Source: JAFGPJ01 sp964439135 (GTDB lineage Bacteria > Planctomycetota > Phycisphaerae > Sedimentisphaerales > Anaerobacaceae). Taken from it: 5,034 bases of DNA. The notes under the pieces were generated by a model, which made no database searches, had not been told where the DNA came from, and saw only the letters and a program-made list of their open reading frames with translations. This document shows positions 4,873 to 5,034 of this stretch, piece by piece. Position 1 is the first letter of the stretch. Each line of letters starts with the position of its first letter. The position numbers and the translations under genes were made by a program. The DNA lies in the NCBI GenBank assembly GCA_964439135.1, contig CAYTNN010000276.1:1-5034 (forward strand), given 5' to 3'.

Positions 4873-5034
4873 ATGAAAAATGATATTGTATCGAAATCAC
4901 AAGCCGGTTGTGAATCATCACCGGCGAGCCGAAGGATGGACCGACGCGAGTTTTTCAGAAGAGCGGGTTATGCCGGTGCAGGTTTGGCTTTTGCCGTTAT
5001 GCAGCAACCGCTCCGCGCACAAACGGATGGCGAG
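4873..5034 (+). CDS. N-terminal part of a Tat-exported protein, cut by window end
   Basis: The frame is open from the ATG at 4873 to the last base, giving 54 residues. A 21-residue polar leader (MKNDIVSKSQAGCESSPASRR) comes before MDRREFFRRAGYAGAGLAFAVMQQPLRAQ. The DRREFFR segment fits the twin-arginine motif (R-R-x-F-[LF]-[KR]), followed by a mildly hydrophobic stretch and a possible signal peptidase site after LRA. The mature protein therefore probably folds in the cytoplasm before export through Tat. The retained part contains no domain, so the enzyme cannot be named. Planctomycete Tat substrates in such contexts are often Gfo/Idh/MocA oxidoreductases, sugar-phosphate-isomerase-like TIM barrels or sulfatases, but this is context only. 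It starts 27 bases after the glycosidase-like gene and is probably in the same operon. Confidence 0.8.
   Translation, partial: MKNDIVSKSQAGCESSPASRRMDRREFFRRAGYAGAGLAFAVMQQPLRAQTDGE

Overview
The window looks like a piece of a planctomycete chromosome, probably from the Phycisphaerae/Sedimentisphaerales side of the Planctomycetota. This is inferred from gene content. There is a small protein of the PVC-group 'small basic protein' type (RNVLKRAERI...GLPKV), a secreted PQQ-like beta-propeller of planctomycetal style, a secreted DUF5060/DUF4038 glycosidase-like protein, and the start of a protein with a twin-arginine (Tat) signal. All supported genes are on the + strand.

Layout. Positions 1-408 carry no convincing gene. 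They hold a cluster of a 10-base repeat (caaagccaat), a GC-rich hairpin, a good sigma70-like promoter (295-322) and a hairpin in the presumed 5' leader. Positions 409-1428 hold a two-gene unit: a single-span membrane protein with a possible SPOR-like periplasmic domain, and, 18 bases later, the small basic-type protein. A 166-base gap (1429-1594) with a perfect 9-bp hairpin separates this from a second unit. That unit has the exported beta-propeller (1595-3121), the exported apiosidase-like glycosidase candidate (3199-4845) and a Tat-dependent protein cut off by the window end (4873-5034).

The two units look unrelated in function and differ in base composition by eye: the first is more AT-rich, the second more GC-rich. 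The first probably serves a housekeeping role of unknown nature. The second is best read as part of a carbohydrate-degradation or secreted-enzyme cluster, all three products being sent out of the cytoplasm. A long palindromic repeat pair (3122-3188), similar in form to REP/BIME elements, lies between the propeller stop codon and the ribosome-binding site of the glycosidase gene.

I found no RNA gene, CRISPR array, transposase or integrase, and no clear new defence or mobile system. The points most worth checking are the palindromic pair, the caaagccaat repeats, the acidic tail on the small basic-type protein, and the substrate of the glycosidase-like protein.
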